NCBI GenBank assembly: GCA_002328745.1
Contig: DCVQ01000020.1
Coordinates: 19,292 to 28,818, forward strand
Direction of reading: 5' to 3'
Length of the DNA stretch: 9,527 bases
DNA from: Actinobacteria bacterium UBA2184
Lineage (GTDB): Bacteria > Actinomycetota > Coriobacteriia > Anaerosomatales > Anaerosomataceae
A program made the translations under genes and the position numbers. The notes under the pieces were generated by a model. That model had not been told where the DNA came from and did not search any database. It saw only the letters and a list, made by a program, of their open reading frames with translations. Positions 7,141 through 9,527 of the stretch are shown piece by piece. Within the stretch, counting starts at the first letter, position 1; each line of letters starts with the position of its first letter.

Positions 7141-8544
7141 TCAGGCGCCGGTCACGAGCGCGCGGCCGGCGGCGAGCAGGTCGTCCACGACGCCCCCGTT
7201 GAGGCCCTCGGCGTAGACGCGCACCAGCGGCTCGGTGCCCGAGGTCCGCAGCAGCAGCCACGCGTCGTCGGGGAGCATGAACTTGATGCCGTCGGCGCGC
7301 ACGATCTCGCGCACCATCAGGCCGCCCACATCGGGCGGCGCAAGCGACGGCATGGCGGCGCGGAACGCGGCCATAGCATCCGGATCGAGCGTGAGGTCGA
7401 CGCGGCCGTACTCCATCGGGCCGGTGACCTCGAGCAGTTCCTCGACGAGCTCGCCGAGGCCCTTCCCACGCTGCGCCATCATCTCGGTGAGCAGCAGCGC
7501 CATGAGCAGGCCGTCGCGCTCGCGCACGTGCGAGGGGATCCCGATACCGCCGGATTCCTCGCCGCCGACGAGCACATCGCCGCGCACCATCTCCTCGTAG
7601 ATCCACTTGAAGCCGACCGGCGTGGTGGTGACCCGGCTGCCGAGATGCCCGGCGATGCGGTCGACCAGGACGCTCGTGGAGAGCGTCTTGACGATGCGGC
7701 CCTTCATCCCCCGGTCCTCGATGAGGTGCCGGGCGATCAGCGCGATGATGCGGTGCGGGTTGACGAACTCGCCCATACGGTCGGCCGCGCCGATCCGGTC
7801 GGCGTCGCCGTCGGTGATGAATGCGGCGTCGAGATCGGCGTCACGCACCAGCGCGCGGGCCTCGTCGATGTGCGGCGGGATCGGCTCGGGGTGCAGGCCG
7901 CCGAAGCCGGGGTTGCGCTCGCTATGGATCTCGGTGACGTCCACGCCGAGCGAGCGCAGCGTGTCGGCGAGGTACGACTGGCCGGCCCCGTAGAGGGGAT
8001 CGACCACGACCGCGAGATCGGCCGAGGCGATGACGTCCGCATCGACGAACGCACGCAGCGCGTCCAGATACGGGGCCACGAGGTTCGCGGTCTCGACCTC
8101 CGGAGCGGTGGCCGCAGCGCGTGCCGGCGGGGCCTCGAGCAGCGCCGCTTCGACGCGGTCGGTGAACGCCACCGTGCTCGCCCCGCCATCGGCCATCCGC
8201 AACTTGAAGCCGAGGTAGGAGGCGGGATTGTGGCTCGCGGTGAGCATAACGCCGCCGATGGCGGCCTCGTCGTGCGCGATCGCCCAGCACAGCGCTGGCG
8301 TGGGGAGGTAACGGTCGGAGAGCACGACCTGCAGGCCATGTGCGGCGAGGACCTCCGCGGCGGCCAGCGCGAAGCTGCCCGCCTCGAAACGCGTGTCGTA
8401 GCCAACGAGCACAAGACCGCCCGGGTGATCGGCCGCAAGGACGCGACCCGCGGCGTCGGCCACGCGGCGCAGGTTGTCGTAGGTGAAGTCGCCGCCGATC
8501 ACGGCGCGCCAGCCGTCGGTGCCGAAACGGATGTCCGTGCCCAT
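7141..8544 (-). CDS. Alpha-D-phosphohexomutase (phosphoglucomutase/phosphomannomutase family)
   Basis: The enzyme interconverts hexose-6-phosphate and hexose-1-phosphate in the cytoplasm through a phosphoserine intermediate, supplying Glc-1-P or Man-1-P for nucleotide sugars. All four active-site regions of the superfamily are present in 467 residues: the phosphoserine loop TASHNPASY (102-110, Ser104), the metal loop TDGDADRIG (244-252), the sugar-specificity loop GGEESGGIG (327-335), and the phosphate-binding loop LRTSGTEPLVRVYAE (432-446). The N-terminal IRFGTDGWRAVIG is also typical. GEESGG favours a glucose/mannose mutase over GlmM, whose loop is usually GEQSGH. The ATG at 8544 is supported by GAGGAGG (8550-8556) 5 nt upstream; the longer open frame to 9198 is antisense to the guanylyltransferase gene and adds no family sequence. 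It is the first gene of the minus-strand operon. A dedicated PMM role is suggested by the divergent GDP-mannose gene but is not proven. Confidence 0.95.
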   Translation of the reverse strand: MGTDIRFGTDGWRAVIGGDFTYDNLRRVADAAGRVLAADHPGGLVLVGYDTRFEAGSFALAAAEVLAAHGLQVVLSDRYLPTPALCWAIAHDEAAIGGVMLTASHNPASYLGFKLRMADGGASTVAFTDRVEAALLEAPPARAAATAPEVETANLVAPYLDALRAFVDADVIASADLAVVVDPLYGAGQSYLADTLRSLGVDVTEIHSERNPGFGGLHPEPIPPHIDEARALVRDADLDAAFITDGDADRIGAADRMGEFVNPHRIIALIARHLIEDRGMKGRIVKTLSTSVLVDRIAGHLGSRVTTTPVGFKWIYEEMVRGDVLVGGEESGGIGIPSHVRERDGLLMALLLTEMMAQRGKGLGELVEELLEVTGPMEYGRVDLTLDPDAMAAFRAAMPSLAPPDVGGLMVREIVRADGIKFMLPDDAWLLLRTSGTEPLVRVYAEGLNGGVVDDLLAAGRALVTGA

Positions 8545-8549
8545 CGCGA

Positions 8550-8556
8550 CCTCCTC
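8550..8556 (-). promoter_or_regulatory. Ribosome binding site of the hexomutase gene
   Basis: GAGGAGG on the minus strand, 5 nt before the ATG at 8544. This strong site fixes the start and excludes the long upstream extension of the frame, which runs antisense through manC. Confidence 0.85.
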
Positions 8557-8592
8557 GCCTCGGGTGCGCGGACCTGCCTGCCCATTGTGCCG

Positions 8593-8620
8593 CATCGTGC
8601 CTGCATCGGGTACCATCGGG
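8593..8620 (+). repeat. Three helically phased heptamer direct repeats (CATCGKG)
   Basis: CATCGTG (8593-8599), CATCGGG (8604-8610) and CATCGGG (8614-8620) start 11 and 10 bp apart, close to one DNA helical turn. A weaker fourth match, CATCTGA, begins at 8622, out of phase. The third copy overlaps the possible TACCAT -10 of manC. Direct repeats with this period are often the binding site of a regulator that occupies one face of the helix. That reading is inference; chance is possible in GC-rich DNA. Confidence 0.5.
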
Positions 8621-8635
8621 ACATCTGACGACACG

Positions 8636-8642
8636 AAGGTGA
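8636..8642 (+). promoter_or_regulatory. Ribosome binding site of manC
   Basis: AAGGTGA on the plus strand, with the AAGG core 7 nt before the ATG at 8647. It supports this start, which gives the expected short lead before the LAGGSGTR nucleotide-binding motif. Confidence 0.65.
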
Positions 8643-8646
8643 CACC

Positions 8647-9527
8647 ATGCCGAACATCACGCGGATTCCTCACCTGCACGCAGTCATCCTCGCCGGCGGC
8701 AGCGGCACGCGCTTCTGGCCGCTCTCGCGCGAGCTCTCGCCCAAGCAGTTCATCACGATCTTCGGCGGGGCGAGCCTCATCACGCAGGCCGTCCGTCGCG
8801 TGCGTCCGCTCGCCGAAGAGCACGGCGTCCACGTGCTCACCAACGAGCGCCTCAAAGACGAGCTTCGCAACCACCTCATGTCGCAGGCCGAGCTTTCGGA
8901 GTGCGCCATCGAGTACCTCGCCGAGCCGACGCCGCGCAACACGGCTCCGGCGATCGCGCTCGCCGCCGCCTACCTCGAGCGCCTGGACCCCGACGCGGTC
9001 CTCGTGGTGCTCCCGTCCGACCACATCCTCGAAGACGGCGACGCCTGGCAGCGCACGCTTCGCGTCGCGGTCGGACTCGCCGGCCAGGGCCGCCTCGTGA
9101 CCATCGGACTCGCCCCCACCTACCCCGAGACCGGCTACGGCTACATCCGCATGGGCGCCGCGATCGAGGACTCCGCCGAGGGCGACACGGTCGGCCACGA
9201 TGTGGCGGCCTTCATCGAGAAGCCCGATCGCGCCACCGCCGAGTCGTACCTCGGCGAAGGCGGCTACCTGTGGAACTCGGGCATGCTCGTGGCGCGCGCC
9301 GACGTGGTGCTCGCCGAACTCGAGGCGGCTGGCGAACAGTCCGCGACACCCGAGAGCACGGATGCGGCCGAAATCGCGGCCGTCGCCCGCGAGATGGCCG
9401 CGCTCGACCCGGCCGCATGGACCGGCGACGCCGCCCGCGAGCGGTTCGGCGCGCTGCCCGCGGTGCCGTTCGACAAGGCGGTCCTCGAAGTCTCGGAGGC
9501 CGTCGCCGTCGTGCCCGCCGAGCTCGA
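8647..9527 (+). CDS. manC: Mannose-1-phosphate guanylyltransferase, partial (3' end beyond the window)
   Basis: This enzyme makes GDP-mannose from GTP and mannose-1-phosphate. The visible 293 codons show the nucleotidyltransferase signature AVILAGGSGTRFWPLSRE (12-29) followed by PKQF, the EPTPRNTAPAIALAA segment, the LPSDH metal-site motif, TIGLAPTYPETGYGYI, FIEKPD and YLWNSGM, all in the family order. Near the edge, PFDKAVLE...VAVVPAEL corresponds to the segment that usually reads SIDxAVxE; the Ser is replaced by Pro here. About 350 residues would make it a GMP-only enzyme and about 470 a fused PMI-GMP enzyme, but the end is missing. The ATG at 8647 follows AAGGTGA (8636-8642), with the AAGG core 7 nt upstream. 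It is divergent from the glycan operon, fits the mutase and glycosyltransferase functionally, and probably feeds that pathway. It could equally serve other mannosylated envelope components. Confidence 0.95.
   Translation, partial: MPNITRIPHLHAVILAGGSGTRFWPLSRELSPKQFITIFGGASLITQAVRRVRPLAEEHGVHVLTNERLKDELRNHLMSQAELSECAIEYLAEPTPRNTAPAIALAAAYLERLDPDAVLVVLPSDHILEDGDAWQRTLRVAVGLAGQGRLVTIGLAPTYPETGYGYIRMGAAIEDSAEGDTVGHDVAAFIEKPDRATAESYLGEGGYLWNSGMLVARADVVLAELEAAGEQSATPESTDAAEIAAVAREMAALDPAAWTGDAARERFGALPAVPFDKAVLEVSEAVAVVPAEL

Larger units (their letters stand above)
1..8544 (-). other. Predicted seven-gene operon: glycan assembly, rex, TPR and NHL genes
   Basis: Seven co-directional genes follow one another with gaps of 29, 16, 9, 10, 3 and 4 bp and no recognisable terminator hairpin with a T-run between them. 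Several Shine-Dalgarno sites overlap or lie inside the end of the preceding gene (4555-4559 overlaps the sugar transferase stop, 2101-2109 lies in the end of the ligase gene, 1463-1468 in rex, 726-730 overlaps the TPR stop). This is seen directly; co-transcription from the 8545-8646 region is inferred. Internal promoters, for example ahead of rex, cannot be excluded because they would lie in coding DNA. Confidence 0.75.
8545..8646. promoter_or_regulatory. Divergent promoter/regulatory region between the hexomutase operon and manC
   Basis: This 102-bp region separates the two divergent start codons and is the only non-coding stretch of any size, so promoters for both directions probably lie here or slightly within the flanking genes. 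On the plus strand TACCAT (8611-8616) fits the TAnnnT form of a -10 element, but no good -35 lies 16-18 bp upstream (TTGTGC at 8585-8590 is 20 bp away). On the minus strand CACAAT (complement of 8584-8589) is a 4/6 match to TATAAT with no convincing -35. Three phased heptamers overlap the area. I see no palindromic Rex-type operator. Confidence 0.45.

Noticed and set aside
7112..7606. N-terminal extension of the glycosyltransferase frame to 7606
   Set aside because: It overlaps conserved coding of the hexomutase on the same strand in another frame, and the normal family N-terminus begins at the ATG at 7111.
8583..8602. TTGTG at 8585-8589 as half of a Rex operator
   Set aside because: A Rex operator needs an inverted CACAA (or TTCACA-like) half about 8-10 bp further on; the bases following are GC-rich and not complementary.
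8545..9198. N-terminal extension of the hexomutase frame, 218 codons beyond the ATG at 8544
   Set aside because: It runs antisense through manC, which has full nucleotidyltransferase motifs, and the GAGGAGG at 8550-8556 defines the real start.
1..9527. CRISPR arrays, tRNA/rRNA genes, insertion sequences or attachment sites
   Set aside because: The window is filled with coding sequence, and I saw no regularly spaced repeats, RNA-gene structures, transposase motifs or terminal inverted repeats by eye.

Overview
The window is a GC-rich, almost gap-free bacterial segment with strong G/C preference at third codon positions, frequent Shine-Dalgarno sites and some GTG starts. This fits a high-GC lineage. 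A Rex redox repressor next to surface-glycan genes makes me think of an anaerobic or facultative Actinomycetota relative (for example Coriobacteriia), but this is a weak inference and no marker gene here settles the taxonomy.

Layout. Seven genes lie on the minus strand from about 8544 down to the left edge, separated by only 29, 16, 9, 10, 3 and 4 bp, so they look like one operon. In transcription order they are: alpha-D-phosphohexomutase (8544-7141), GT-B family glycosyltransferase (7111-5936), polyprenyl-phosphate sugar-1-phosphate transferase (5919-4558), a polytopic O-antigen ligase/polymerase-like protein with a C-terminal TPR tail (4548-2098), Rex (2087-1455), a membrane-anchored TPR protein (1451-723), and a membrane-anchored NHL beta-propeller protein (718 to beyond base 1). 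On the plus strand, divergent from the operon, is a mannose-1-phosphate guanylyltransferase (8647 to beyond the right edge). The only intergenic region of any size is the 102 bp between the two divergent starts.

How they fit together. The hexomutase and the guanylyltransferase would make sugar-1-phosphates and GDP-mannose. The sugar transferase would load the first sugar onto undecaprenyl phosphate, the glycosyltransferase would extend it, and the ligase/polymerase-like protein would polymerise the glycan or transfer it to an acceptor outside the membrane. No flippase or chain-length regulator is visible, so the locus must continue or share these functions. The less ordinary part is the downstream half: an NADH/NAD+-sensing repressor followed by a TPR/NHL membrane-protein pair, translated from the same putative transcript. 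This suggests, without proving it, redox control of a cell-surface glycan or of an envelope system.

Three sequence-level details are worth checking: the sugar transferase probably starts at a GTG (5919) behind a perfect AGGAGG rather than at upstream ATGs; three CATCGKG heptamers spaced 11 and 10 bp apart lie in the divergent promoter region; and no Rex-type operator could be found by eye. Many very long antisense open frames (up to 1264 codons) are GC-driven shadows.
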